A stretch of 64,000 nt of DNA. Source: Flammulina velutipes (Eukaryota; Basidiomycota; Agaricomycetes; Agaricales; Physalacriaceae). Of this stretch, positions 38,641-49,947 are shown piece by piece. The position numbers and the translations under genes are program-made. The stretch spans positions 2,790,001 through 2,854,000 of the forward strand of contig CM022368.1 in assembly GCA_011800155.1 (NCBI GenBank), given 5' to 3'. Numbering within the stretch: position 1 is the first letter of the stretch; each line of letters begins with the position of its first letter. The notes under the pieces were generated by a model. It made no database searches. It saw only the letters and a list, made by a program, of their open reading frames with translations, and had not been told where the DNA came from.

Positions 38641-38950
38641 TCAGCTAGTATCAGAGTCGTCGACGTCGACGGCTCCTACTTCTTCGCAGCTCTCACTAGG
38701 GAACAGCCCGGGTGAACCCGCGGGTGTCTGACCCCGACCCGTTACCCGACCCGTCAAAAACCCGACCCAGATCTGCGGGTACGGGTTTGGCCCGGGTGTG
38801 GCGCAACCCGCGGGTTGACCCATACCCAAACAGCTGAAACAGCAGTCCAGGTCTCTCCAGTTGATAAATAAGTGTGTGGCAGGCTTGAACCCAGCTTCAG
38901 CATTAAATCTATCATCTGAGAGAGGCTCTAACCACTGGGCCAAGAGGTCT
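38641..38950 (-). mobile_element. tRNA-derived SINE
   Basis: On the minus strand the head looks like a tRNA gene. TGGCCCAGTGGTTAGAGC (about 38924-38943) fits an RNA polymerase III A box, and GGGTTCAAGCC about 45-50 nt downstream (38885-38895) fits a B box. The head is followed by a body of CCCGCGGGTT/GGGTCGGG words and then unrelated sequence with the unit-like run GTCGACGTCGACG. A true tRNA is excluded because no acceptor-stem pairing or clear anticodon arm could be drawn. The exact 3' end was not determined. Confidence 0.6.
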
Positions 38951-39870
38951 TAGACAATTATCCCAATTAGGAACTTCTAACTCTCAATACACACTCTTTC
39001 ATATCTACTCTCAGCACTCCTCACCACAAATCCCAAGCAACAGGAATAGCTGGACCTCCTCAAGTCTTCCTGCCCAGCACTGACAGCAGCTTATATGTGC
39101 AGATTGGAAGGAATCTCAGACTTACAGCCTGATGCTGAAGTCTCACCACCCAGGTATGTCCTATAACTTGTCCTGCTGTATTCAAGGGTCATTTTAGGTG
39201 ATTATGGGTGCTCTAGTAGCGAGAGGAACGACCCTGAAACGATGGTGCTATGTCAAGTGCGACTTTTTATATTTTCCCCACTGATTCCTCCAGATCACCA
39301 TGGTTTCGCACCGCATACCTAGCGACCTGTATACCTTCGAAAAGCCCTCATTTATGCGCTCCAATCGCGCTATTCAGATCCCAGATCGATACAGATTTGA
39401 TCGATATGCGCCACATACGACATTCTAGCTTGTTTCCCTCATAACTTCACCAATATTGCTCCAAATCCCTTTGACTTGCATACTGTCGGATTCGCCTAGA
39501 TCAGACCTTTTGAATGCACTGCTTTTCACCTGAATCGAATCGACACAAGTCAAGATAGGGTACATTCTTACCCTTTCCCCATTCAAATCTTCATTCTGTG
39601 AGACGGCGGTAATCCGAGTCTTCAACCATTGCCGCAGGGGTTATGGCGGTGGTGTGCTTATAAGCACAGGGCGGTTTTATAATTTGAGTGGTTATAAGCA
39701 CTCACATTTGACCAAACCCTGTGGTTATCCACTCCTATACCTGCCCTCCTGTTATATCTATAAAGTCACTGCTTATTGTCCTTAAGTCTCAGACTATGTC
39801 ATTGTAAGCTGTATATTACAGCCAGATAAGTGCCTAAGTACATAAAAACCACTAAAAACGTCCATAAGTG
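38951..39870. other. Non-coding region with nested small palindromes
   Basis: No gene seen. GTGCTTATAAGCAC at about 39655 is a perfect 14-bp palindrome, followed about 25 bp later by the near-palindrome GAGTGGTTATAAGCACTC. Could be the worn end of a DNA transposon next to the KDZ gene. Confidence 0.4.
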
Positions 39871-42205
39871 TTATACAGGTGGCGGGCCATTACCCTCGTC
39901 ATCGGCGGGATCCGCTTCGTCATCAGCATCTTCGCCATCCCTATCAGCTCTATCTTGCCCCCCGTCAATCTCCTGCTCCCCTTCCGATTCAGACATCTCA
40001 ACATCCCGGAGGTCGCTGCGATCCCGCACTCGAGCCCGCCAGATACGAGCCGGCGACGCCCAGATCCGCTGGAAACTTGTCGCAATCCCGCGGCGCAGCC
40101 AAGCTTGACGTTTCGCATAAGCCACCACACCCTCCTGTCCCGCCGTGTCCAAATCCTCCCGAGAGGGACTACGCTCTGATTCCCACTGACAGGCCTCATG
40201 CTCTAATGCCTTGAGAGTGAACCCGCGTTCATCCGTCACCATAGCTACTTCCTCACGGTAACGAATCACTCGAGCACGGCTCTTCAGCCATTCGACCCGG
40301 AGTTGACCATCGATGTCGTCCTGGGCGACACCGTTCACAGCACCCTTCACCATCCAAATCCAAGATATCTAGTAGGACCCACTCCCGAACTGCTGAACGT
40401 TGGTGCCCGCGTTGCCCAGTTTCCTCTTCTTCGCCTTTGGAATGTCGATATCAAAAATTTGACTGTCCAAAGCCCGGACGTCACTGTCGTTTAAAACTCG
40501 CAAGTTGTCCTGCCATGGTCCGGGTCCACGGAGGACAAGTAGGGCCTCTCGCGCGATACAATATTTCGCGACGGCTAACTCTGACTTTGCAGCCAGACGG
40601 TCCAAGACCTGAGACGTCCGAGTGGTTGCTGCAACCCCACGAAGATTTCGGTGACGGAAAGCTTGAATAGAGCGCTTCGTGCGCTGCAAAGTCCTGATTG
40701 TCTCCAGTGCATCGTAGCACTGGGCCTCGCGAAGCTTGGCCTCCCTCGCCCCCATATCTCTGTAACATCCCTCCTGGCGTAGCGCACTCAGCAATCCCGA
40801 AGGCATAAAGAGCCGTTCCGTCTCTACATCTCCTTCACGGCTTCCAGAAATCTTCGCCAACTCAGCGCCGACACAGAACATATAGGACGTCTGGAGTTGG
40901 CGGAACTGGGTCAGATGGCGCTGACAGACGATCCGTTTGTCTTGGATATCCTTGAGTACGCTGGGCGACTCAGCGTCGTCACAGTCCAGGAGGTAGATGA
41001 TACGTCGTCTGCAAAAAGTGTCATTAATAGTACATGTCCAGATATCCGGTCAACGTACTGCATATCCTCAATCAACAGACCCAGTATCAGACATGCCGTT
41101 GGACTTGTCTCGTGTATAGGAGGATTTGTCCGTGCTGCCTTGCGGTCTGCTTCCTCTAACGCCAATTGCACATCATTGACAGTCTGATCTATGATGGGTA
41201 AGCGCGGGGCAAACATGTTGGACAGGAAACTTACAGGATACGGGATCATAATAAGGGCTAATTAGCGACGGACTTTCCTCCCATGCCTTTACTTGCTTCA
41301 ACCACCGTTCGGCGCATCCATTCGGGAGGACTGACGTGAACTCTTCATGAGCGCGAGACTGGTTCTCATAGGCAGCGTGGGCCTTTGCAAGCCGTGCATG
41401 CAGATGGTGACCTAGAACGTAGGGTTCATTTATCAACCAGAATAACGAGTTGAAGCCAAACCTACCTAGTCCGACCAATTTTTGCCAGTTATGTGCGCCA
41501 AAGCGTCGATCCAGCATATCGTGCCTTGCGCCCGGTAGCATCTCTTTCGTCGAGGACGCAGCATGATTGAGCTGTGACCACGTCCTCTCAATTCCTTCGC
41601 CGTCAGTTCTTCCTACACCCGGTTGAATGTTCATCGAGTAAAGGCATTGGCAGGGAAACTTGTGCCCTTTGCAATGACATTTTGGGATTCCCCCGCAGAG
41701 GCGCAGGCTCTCCGGTAGCTGCAGACGTTCCGCCATCTTCTCCATTCTCGCCTTGAAATTGATGGTGTATTGGCACCAGATGTCGTAGGAAACGAACAGC
41801 TCCCGGAGCGTGTCCTTTTCAGTCGACACAGCTGAAAGGAGTATGAAATCCATGTTACAGTATCTGTATTGCCAGTCAGTCAAGGCGAAATGCAGTTGGA
41901 TTGACTTACCTCTCCCCACGCTGCAAGTCTCCAACACCTAAAGGCCGAATCATTTCATGGCGCGCACATATCGCCATCCCTACACCGGTCGCCTGTAGTC
42001 CTGATGCCTTCTTCGTCTCGGCGTGAGCAAGAGTCTTGAAGCCACTGCATGAACTGATCTATGTAAAATCAGCTCTCCAGTATCAGCTGCAGCCGGCGAA
42101 ACATAACTTACATCTTTTTGTTTAGGATCCCGAGCCAGGTGTTCAAAATAGTCGCGGTTAGCAACAAAGTAAGCGTTCCCGGTATGGAGGCCCGGATCGA
42201 CAGCA

Positions 42206-42213
42206 GACGGGCG
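42206..42213 (+). repeat. Left target-site duplication of E1
   Basis: GACGGGCG; the same 8 bases occur at 45014-45021. One copy is enough to make the KDZ coding sequence continuous. Confidence 0.85.
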
Positions 42214-45013
42214 CACCCTATGACATAGACCTAACTAGTTATCCAGCCCTACTAATGGGGCCAAATAACTAGTTGCCAGCTCTTGTTAAGTAGGCCATTT
42301 TGGCAGGCTAATATGGCTGGCTGGCGGGCAGGGGGCGGGCTGGAATGGGGCGGGATGGGTCCCAAATATGGATAGGAATTGATGGGAGCATGTAGGGATT
42401 GATGGGCAGGGGGAGGGGGAGCAGGGGATGGGGAAATGTGGCCACACATAAATCCGGACCTAGGGATTGATGGGTACTGATGTCATTGATTGCCCAGGAG
42501 GATGGGGGATGGGGATAGGAATTGTGGCACCAGGAAAATCCGGACCTAGGGTTTGATGGGGGCAGGGGATGGGGGATGGGGCAGGGGAAATGTGGCCACA
42601 GGAAAATCCGGACCTAGGGATTGATGGGAACTGATGGGATTGATGGGAGAGGGGATGGGGGATGGGGGCAGGGGGATTGGGGGCAGGGGACAATTGTGGC
42701 ACCAGGATAAATACTGGGCTATTGCCAGGGTATGAGGAGGGTATGGGAGGGATGATTGTAGGTTGAAAAATAAAATTCTTTCTAACTATCAGAAACATGA
42801 ATGGGGATGTGGCAGCTACTGAAACCAATAATAAAACGATGTGTGGCGCATTTTTAATCGAGGAGCACATACCTCGGATCAACCTGGGGTTGTTTTAGAT
42901 GTCTTCCTATTGAAAAATGGATGTGTGCAGCACAAAGAACCATGTAAAAACACGAAGATTTGGCTGAGAAACAAGCAGAACATTATTGAAAATCCATCAA
43001 AAAGCACCAAAAAGGGAGCAGCACTTTGCCCTCGCTTGGGGGTGACCTGGAACAACTTGTAGGTCGTCCAGACACCTTTGGGGCATTGTATATGTCACTC
43101 AGTTAGGTCCCTAGGTCAACAGAACCCTTGGATATGATCAAAATGCCAAAAACCCGGACCACATAGGTTTGGGCCACACTATCAACTTGCCATGACCTGG
43201 GGACACCTTATATTCGAAGATATATGTATATAATGCTCTAATCATGAGTTAGATGAAGTCTGGAGTGTCAAAAATGCGGTCAAAACCTTGGATATACCCC
43301 AAATAATGTCCCCCAAGAAAGCACACACACCATCAACTTCCTCTGACCTCTGGGTCGTCCCAATGTGTTCTATTATCATTATAGAGGATGTATTAGCATC
43401 CCAGAGGTGTCCCCAGTGTGGCAAAATGCGAATAGAAATGGTACAATAATTTATATCCCCTCCTTCTACACCAAGAACTACCCCAACTATCACACATCTG
43501 AGTGGTGGACTATTGATTTTAACATCATACAATGTGTTGTTAGCTTCCCAGGATATGTCCCAGGTTGAACACCCTTCAATATAGAGCATGGACATTTGAG
43601 AATTAGTACAAAGATCATATCCTCACCATGTACCCAAGGGGTGTATCTTCGAGGTCTACCTATGACCTGGGCCCCAAGATATCATCTATATGATGTCAAA
43701 TGACTATTAGAACAGTCCTAAAGATGTAGATATGCGAACCAGTGGGTGTACTTGAGCAGGAAGGGTGAAGAAGGGTTCACCTATTATCATGAATATTCGC
43801 ATTTTGACATACTGGGAACACCTCTGGAGTGCTAATACATCATCTATAATGATAATAGAACACATTGGGACGATCCAGAGGTCAGAGGAAGTTGATGGTG
43901 TGTGTGCTTTCTTGGGGGACATTATTTGGGGTATATCCAAGGTTTTGACCGCATTTTTCACACTCCAGACTTCATCTAACTCATGATTAGAGCATTATAT
44001 ACATATATCTTCGAATATAAGGTGTCCCCAGGTCATGGCAAGTTGATAGTGTGGCCCAAACCTATGTGGTCCGGGTTTTTGGCATTTTGATCATATCCAA
44101 GGGTTCTGTTGACCTAGGGACCTAACTGAGTGACATATACAATGCCCCAAAGGTGTCTGGACGACCTACAAGTTGTTCCAGGTCACCCCCAAGCGAGGGC
44201 AAAGTGCTGCTCCCTTTTTGGTGCTTTTTGATGGATTTTCAATAATGTTCTGCTTGTTTCTCAGCCAAATCTTCGTGTTTTTACATGGTTCTTTGTGCTG
44301 CACACATCCATTTTTCAATAGGAAGACATCTAAAACAACCCCAGGTTGATCCGAGGTATGTGCTCCTCGATTAAAAATGCGCCACACATCGTTTTATTAT
44401 TGGTTTCAGTAGCTGCCACATCCCCATTCATGTTTCTGATAGTTAGAAAGAATTTTATTTTTCAACCTACAATCATCCCTCCCATACCCTCCTCATACCC
44501 TGGCAATAGCCCAGTATTTATCCTGGTGCCACAATTGTCCCCTGCCCCCAATCCCCCTGCCCCCATCCCCCATCCCCTCTCCCATCAATCCCATCAGTTC
44601 CCATCAATCCCTAGGTCCGGATTTTCCTGTGGCCACATTTCCCCTGCCCCCATCCCCATCCCCTGCCCCCATCAAACCCTAGGTCCGGATTTTCCTGGTG
44701 CCACAATTCCTATCCCCATCCCCCATCCTCCTGGGCAATCAATGACATCAGTACCCATCAATCCCTAGGTCCGGATTTATGTGTGGCCACATTTCCCCAT
44801 CCCCTGCTCCCCCTCCCCCTGCCCATCAATCCCTACATGCTCCCATCAATTCCTATCCATATTTGGGACCCATCCCGCCCCATTCCAGCCCGCCCCCTGC
44901 CCGCCAGCTAGCCATATTAGTCTGCCAAAATAGCCTACTTAACAAGAGCTGGCAACTAGTTATTTGGCCCCATTAGTAGGGCTGGATAACTAGTTAGGTC
45001 TATGTCATAGGTT
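42214..45013. mobile_element. Palindromic foldback element E1 (2800 bp)
   Basis: Arms 42214-~43436 and ~43794-45013 are inverted copies around a loop of about 357 bp. The tips are CACCCTATGACATAG on the left and, read inward from the right, AACCTATGACATAG. Subterminal AACTAGTT palindromes occur twice per arm. Each arm holds three to four diverged copies of a G-rich unit marked by ATCCGGACCTAGGG and GGATGGGG, then a unique-sequence section containing TGTGTGGCGCATTTTTAATC. No transposase frame. Open frames inside the arms recur only because the DNA is repeated. It interrupts the KDZ gene. Confidence 0.9.
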
Positions 45014-46544
45014 GACGGGCGACGGAGATTCTTGAGACGAAAATTGGCGTCCAACGCCAGAATCAAACGAAAACGATACCTACAAATAGTTAGTTGCTGT
45101 AGAGATGTCAAGAGAAGGGAGTTCACATACTGCTCCGTACTGGGCATCGACTCCCAGTTCTCCGGCAAATTGACGTTGGGGTGGGGGCACGCTGGGCAAA
45201 CTACCGCCAACTCGCCTGCAGCTGTTCCAGCAACTCCGTCTAGAAACGCACCCCGACCAGCACACTTAAGCATTTTCAGATGGGCAAACTGGCGGTTCAT
45301 GCGAAACAAGGCCTTCGAGCGGTCCTACAAATCAATTAGCTAAAAGTGGCAACATTGCTTGATATGAAGTCGTACCTTGGGAAGTCGAATACCCGTATTG
45401 TCCGTTCTCCTGACCAGTCCGTTATAGAATTCATGGTTGGAAAGCTGGCCCGTCGCAGAAAACATCTCGAACGTCTCAAGCGCACGAAAGGTGGCCCCGG
45501 ACTTTGGAAATCGAGATGTCGCCGGCATGACTTCAGAGCGGAGGAGTTGCGTGCGATTTGGTTGGCGTCGCTCACAGCCACAGAAATCTACATTGACCAG
45601 ATGGATGCCATTGTCGTGGATCATGGTGAACAGTCATGTGGATGGAATCGGGCGAATGCAGGGAAATCCAGCGTGGGGGCCTAGCTGAATGCGAAGCCCT
45701 AGCTCTCGCAAGGACATTGGCTTGTAGAATCCATTATCCCAGTGCTGATAACGCCTGTCAGTGATGTTGAAAAATAAGAAATAAAAAAAAGACGTACTTG
45801 AACGCGGTGGAATGGTAGGCGTCGGTGGCTCATGAGGATGCAACTTGCACATTCCATGAACGTTCTGAAACAATCTTCGCAGGTAAACACAGCATCACCC
45901 GACACACCGTCCATTCCGCCCTCCCCAAAGCGCTCACGACACCCACTGCACGTTGAACCAGTATGATCCCCTCGTCCTTCTAGACGGATGAATTCATCCA
46001 GGTATTCTTGGGGTCTGCCTTCTTGCATCCAGCAGAGGAGAGTTTGGTCCTGGAAGTGAAATAAGTTGTGTCTCTGAGTCGGGCACCATGAAGCAAGCTT
46101 ACCGAGTTTTTGTAACGGCGCTGCTTCTTGGGAAGTAGGGGAATAGCAACCATATCGGGTTGAGAAGGAGGAGGGACGACCTTTAAGCTGGGTCCATCGT
46201 CGACACGAGCAACTGCTTGAGGGATGGATGTTTGGAGACGTCGACGGTCCGCGGAGAGCCTTGAGGTTCTGGCCTCTAGCAAGCCATTGTCGTCGTCAGA
46301 GGAGTCGGCGCGTGAAACTCTACTGCGCTTCTTGCGTTTGGGCACCGTAACGGTATTGGAGCGCATTTTTGGATGTTGAGAGTAGGAGATTGACTCAACA
46401 GGCCCACGTGACCAAATGCGTGGTCACCCGCGCCGTAGATTCCGGGTCATGATACTAACATAATGCTCAAGAGTATTCAACACGATTTCAATACAGATTA
46501 CAAGATACATGAACAACGAAGCGCATCATACAAAATACATCGCC

Positions 46545-47308
46545 TCAGCTCAGCCCGTCATCCGATTCGTCCTCGTTATCCACACTGACATGCTGAGATG
46601 ACCCGCCCGGAACGCCGCTTTGCGCCTGCCTTTGAGACGTCAAAAAATACTCAACCTCGGCGTGTGTCCAGCATGGAATGAGGGTGAAATCGTCGCCAGC
46701 GGCCTTGGTCTGTTCACACATCCGAAGGGCTTGGGTGCTAATGCAATTTCAGTTGTGCGCTCAAGAAGCGACATAGAATTACTCACACTGACGAGAAAAC
46801 TTGACGAAAGCCACCTCCTTCGTACAAGAAGTAAGGTGTTGTGCTCGATTCAGAGGAGCCTTTCTTGGGGGAGCGCGCGCGGCATGACTGTGTCGAAGCA
46901 TAGGTGACTTTGGCGCTTTTTTTGGAAGGGGAAGGAAAAGGGGTGGCTGGCGTCGATATAAACGAAGCGTCGAGGTGAGGGCCTTGTTTTCGGGGTGAAG
47001 GTGTTGGTGTTTCTGTGGTGCGGTTGATATGTTTGTGCCTCAAGAGACAGATATCTCGCCACTTGGTCTGAGCGTCTGCATACAATTCAACGTGGGTGGG
47101 GATGGTCTCGTCTTTGGCGATATCAGCGATGTCTCTGAGCACAGTGTTAGCAGACGGAGATATAAACCGAACAGAAAACATACAAAGCAGTATAAATACC
47201 CTGCGCATTTCCATGGGATTTAATGTAGTATCTGGAAAAGTTCTGCGGCGCACGGCCAGTCTCCGAGGGCGCACAGAAAAACTGCGGGACGCAAGATGGG
47301 GGCTGCAT
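46545..47308 (-). CDS. Hypothetical protein next to KDZ gene
   Basis: ATG at 47308 (MQPPSCVPQFFCAPSETGR). A GTATGT...CTCAG intron joins YTAL to DIADIAKDETIPTHVELYAD. The Ser/Thr/Pro/Lys-rich middle carries TETPTPSPRKQGP and FPSPSKKSAKV. A second intron leads to TQALRMCEQTKAAGDD and an acidic end, with the stop at 46545-46547. Same strand as KDZ, about 180 bp upstream of its start. No domain recognised; low complexity suggests a disordered, possibly DNA-binding protein. Could be cargo or accessory protein of the KDZ element (inference from position). Confidence 0.55.
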
Positions 47309-47479
47309 GGAAATGGTGAGAGGCAAGGGCGCAACATTGAGAGGGAAGCAAACAAACACAGTAAGCCCACAGTGGTAGCGTTTAGAAGGCACAAAGGCCC
47401 AGGCCTTTCCTATCCGTTAAGCCGAAATGTGTTCCATTCACCGCGGCATACAAAAAAATTCTACAACGGATATGTACGT

Positions 47480-48522
47480 CTACAACTCCGGCGACTTGGT
47501 GCGCGCACACTCAGATTCATAGTCACGTAACAATGCCACAACACTGTCCATTTCCGCAATCTCCTCCGCTGACAAGGAGCCAAAGTCCTTGTTGGCTAAC
47601 TTTCCAAGAGTAACGTAGGAAGGCCAGGTGGAAGCCGACGTTGAAGCGGAAGCGACAGGAGCAGCCGTTCCCGTATTCGCCTCAGTCAGTTTCGGCTTTT
47701 TTAGAAAGGCCGGGCGAGGGCGCGCACGCTCACCATCTTCACGGAGGATGGTGATGTTGGGGTCCAGCAAGTTCCTTGGCTTCCATACAGCACCGCCGTC
47801 ACGACGGTACCGTAGCATGTCCACAGCCCACATCAACGAGGGCCACCAAAACCTCTGCACCCGAATGATAAGTATACTGTTGAAGGACCGATGCAAAATA
47901 AACATACCTTATGACGATCACTACAGCGCTGCTTGTACGTGTCGTCCGGCTCGTCAAGCATACGCATGGGTTTGAACTCGACCTCACATACTGTCTTGAA
48001 GTGTTTGCGAATTGTGCGCTCAGAGACGTAGGCACGTTGAGCTTCCACAACGGCGACAGCCTGCGTCTGAAGGAATGAGAACAGATAGTTCTTGTCCTTC
48101 GTCAGTCCCTGACAAGAGGGTCAGCGCTAAGAATGTGAAAGAAATAATAGATTTACCTCTGGACGCTTAGGCGTCGTCAGAAGAGTTTGACCAGGCAGGA
48201 GTTTTCGGCGCTTCGCCTTGGAAGGCCCCATGGCGATTTTTTTGTTGCGATACATCCGTGACGGCGTCGAACGACCAGCCTTGGAAAGAGTTCAGCCAAA
48301 AGATCGATGTCAATGAAAACGAACATACTGGGGTCGCTTTGGGAGTAGAAGGAACAACGGGACCAGGGGACGACGGCGTCAAACGACCAACCTTGGAAAG
48401 AGATCAGTCCGAAGAAACGATGCCAATAAAAACGAACATACTGGGGTCGCTTTGGGAGTAGAAGGGACGACGGCTCCAAGGGAGGTCGCCCGGCGGCTGG
48501 TTTTTTTCGATACACGACCCAT
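47480..48522 (-). CDS. Hypothetical basic protein with duplicated exon-intron module
   Basis: ATG at 48522 (MGRVSKKTSRRATSLG). A 112-bp unit is repeated in tandem at 48260-48371 and 48372-48478. Each copy holds an intron of about 49 bp (GTATG...CCAAG), and each ends an exon in PSTPKATP, so the protein carries that octapeptide twice. The rest reads MGPSKAKRRKLLPGQTLLT, VEAQRAYVSERTIRKHFK and the C-terminal FWWPSLMWAVDMLRYRRDGG, ending ESECARTKSPEL. Basic N-terminus, acidic end. Function unknown. The same strand and spacing as the neighbouring KDZ genes suggest a shared mobile unit. Confidence 0.6.
48260..48478 (-). repeat. Tandem 112-bp exon-intron duplication
   Basis: Two direct copies with period 112 bp (48260 and 48372), sharing GACGGCGTC, CCTTGGAAAGAG and CGAACATACTGGGGTCGC. 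Each contains one complete short intron plus flanking coding sequence. Confidence 0.8.
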
Positions 48523-48822
48523 TTACAGCGCGGACAGTCTGAGGTGTCTCAGGATGAATTATGGGTCGTGCTCTTGAGAATCCCTGCTGTACAGCTGTAC
48601 AGTTGTCCTAGACTCCGACACTGTTGTGCCGAGGGCCCGAAGGCAAGCGCCGGGGTGTTACTGTAGCAGAAAGAAGATGACGACCGGCTTTCACAAGGAT
48701 CCCGTGGTGTGGCGCATGACAAGGGAAAATGCAATTTATTTTCCGGACCGATAATTAGGCGTGCTCGCGAGAGACATGAACGAAGAGAGAGGCCAGCTGA
48801 AGCGACGCTCCGGGGAAAGACG
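48523..48822. other. Short intergenic, nothing recognised
   Basis: Contains one GTGTGGCGCA at about 48708, a decamer that recurs in several elements of the window. No coding support. Confidence 0.5.
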
Positions 48823-49506
48823 TTAATCCGCGCTCTGCTGGAAGAGCAACCTGCGAGCCTGCCACACCTTCACCAGCTTGCCCTTCTCGGCCCATTGGCG
48901 AATATCTTCGACATACGTCAAAATATGTGCCATCCTGTCGCGAATCGCTGCGCCCTCCTGCCACAGCACATCACGAATACCAACTTCTTGCCTGATCTTG
49001 TCGAGGCCGTCCTCCACGTCCTTGAGATTGAGCGTCAGCCCGGTCTCAATGTCGGCCAAACCCATGCAGCCATCTTCGTGTTCCCTACAGTGATATTCCT
49101 CGACAATCTCCTTCGCATAGTCCTTGAGGTTGCTATCATGCGACTGACCACGGAGGATGCTGTCTATCTTGCGCAGGCGACGGATGCAACGTTGAACGAG
49201 ACGGGTGTCGATAAATCTGCAGGTATAAAGCCTTAGTGAGGTAGGTGGCGGCACAGCTCGTAGACGTACTTTTCTGTGGGAGCCTGAGGGCCTTGGTGAC
49301 GGCGGCGACGGTCAAGAGGGATAGCCACCTTTTCGTCATATTTTTTGCGCATGTTAATTAATTGCTGCTCGCGATTACTACCCAAGGAGTCAGGACACAG
49401 ATGCATCGTCTCGATAGGGAACATACTCATGATACCACGACATCCTAGATGCTCTCCTGGCCTCACGACGCTCGGGCGACGAGTTATATAGCCGTTTGCG
49501 CGGCAT
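48823..49506 (-). CDS. Small basic, helical protein of unknown function
   Basis: ATG at 49506 (MPRKRLYNSSPERREARRAS). A splice with GTATGT...GGGTAG gives SWYHDNREQQLINMRKKYDE, and a second intron (GTACGT...CTGCAG) joins PTEK to FIDTRLVQRCIRRLRK. The rest is charged and probably helical, ending KVWQARRLLFQQSAD. The N-terminal PRKRLY...RREARRASR pattern looks like the basic part of a bZIP-like helix, and I have the impression that similar small genes sit near KDZ transposons in Agaricomycetes; a search is needed. No catalytic motif. Confidence 0.6.
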
Positions 49507-49947
49507 TGAAGAAAACCTGTAGAATGATATGCGTTAGCAAAAGAGACCAGTAGCAATAAATTATAGCACACCCGAATGATTGACGCAACAGTGAGATGGA
49601 AGTCTATGGACGAGACGACGCCAGTAGCAATGGTATGAGTCCAAGTTAGGAATGCATGCTAGATTTGGTTGAGGCTTCCAGATCATTGGACATTCATTGG
49701 ACACATACCGCGCGATGTTCCCTGCCGCCAAAGAAATGGGTGTGCATCGAAGGAGAAGTACCACGAGAGGCTGTGGGCGATTTTTTGGGGCGTCAGGCAA
49801 AGGTGGAAAGGTAAGAGGTAGCCAACAAGGGTCACCACAGATGGCCTGTACGTCGGTCCGGGAATTTGTTCATTGGACATCAATTGGACATTAACATTTC
49901 AACCCTCGGACTGAGTCTGGTAAGCAGGATGAACACAGGAATCCTCA
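49507..49947. other. Spacer with CATTGGACAT direct repeats
   Basis: CATTGGACA occurs at about 49684, 49694, 49870 and, as AATTGGACAT, at 49881. No coding support. Lies between divergent small genes. Confidence 0.45.

Larger units (their letters stand above)
39871..46366 (-). pseudogene. KDZ (Kyakuja-Dileera-Zisupton) transposase with CxC2 cluster, disrupted
   Basis: Starts MRSNTVTVPKRKKRS at 46366 with a basic N-terminus. A CxC2-type zinc cluster follows (about 45850-45960: CSGCRERFG ... FTCEDCFRTFMECASCILMSH ... PFHRVQ), then HWDNGFYKPMSLRELGLRIQ. The transposase core includes LALDANFRLKNLRR, DPGLHTGNAYFV, FVSYDIWCQYTINFK, CHCKGHKFPCQCLYSMN, GVGRTDGEGIERTWSQLN and HDMLDRRFGAHNW. The C-terminal helical part has LRVEWLKSRAR and VAYAKRQAWLRRG, ending in an acidic tail at 39871. 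Two breaks are seen: element E1 (42214-45013) sits between LKNLRRPS and VDPGLHTG, and an in-frame TAG lies at 40369-40371 just before ISWIW. KDZ proteins are cut-and-paste transposases expanded in basidiomycetes. Confidence 0.85.

Noticed and set aside
38885..38945. Possible true tRNA gene on the minus strand
   Set aside because: A and B boxes are present, but no closed acceptor stem or anticodon arm could be drawn. Better explained as a SINE head.
42425..42720. CRISPR-like array because of regularly spaced repeats
   Set aside because: The host is eukaryotic, spacers are low-complexity and repeats diverged; it is a minisatellite inside a transposon arm.
42460..42882. Conserved 73-140 codon frames repeated in the arms of E1-E3 (e.g. 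a frame beginning MIRGMCSSIKNAPH, and frames of 73 and 117 codons)
   Set aside because: They recur only because the DNA recurs. Their 3' parts run through the G/C-rich tandem unit, and different frames are equally conserved on both strands, so there is no sign of coding selection.
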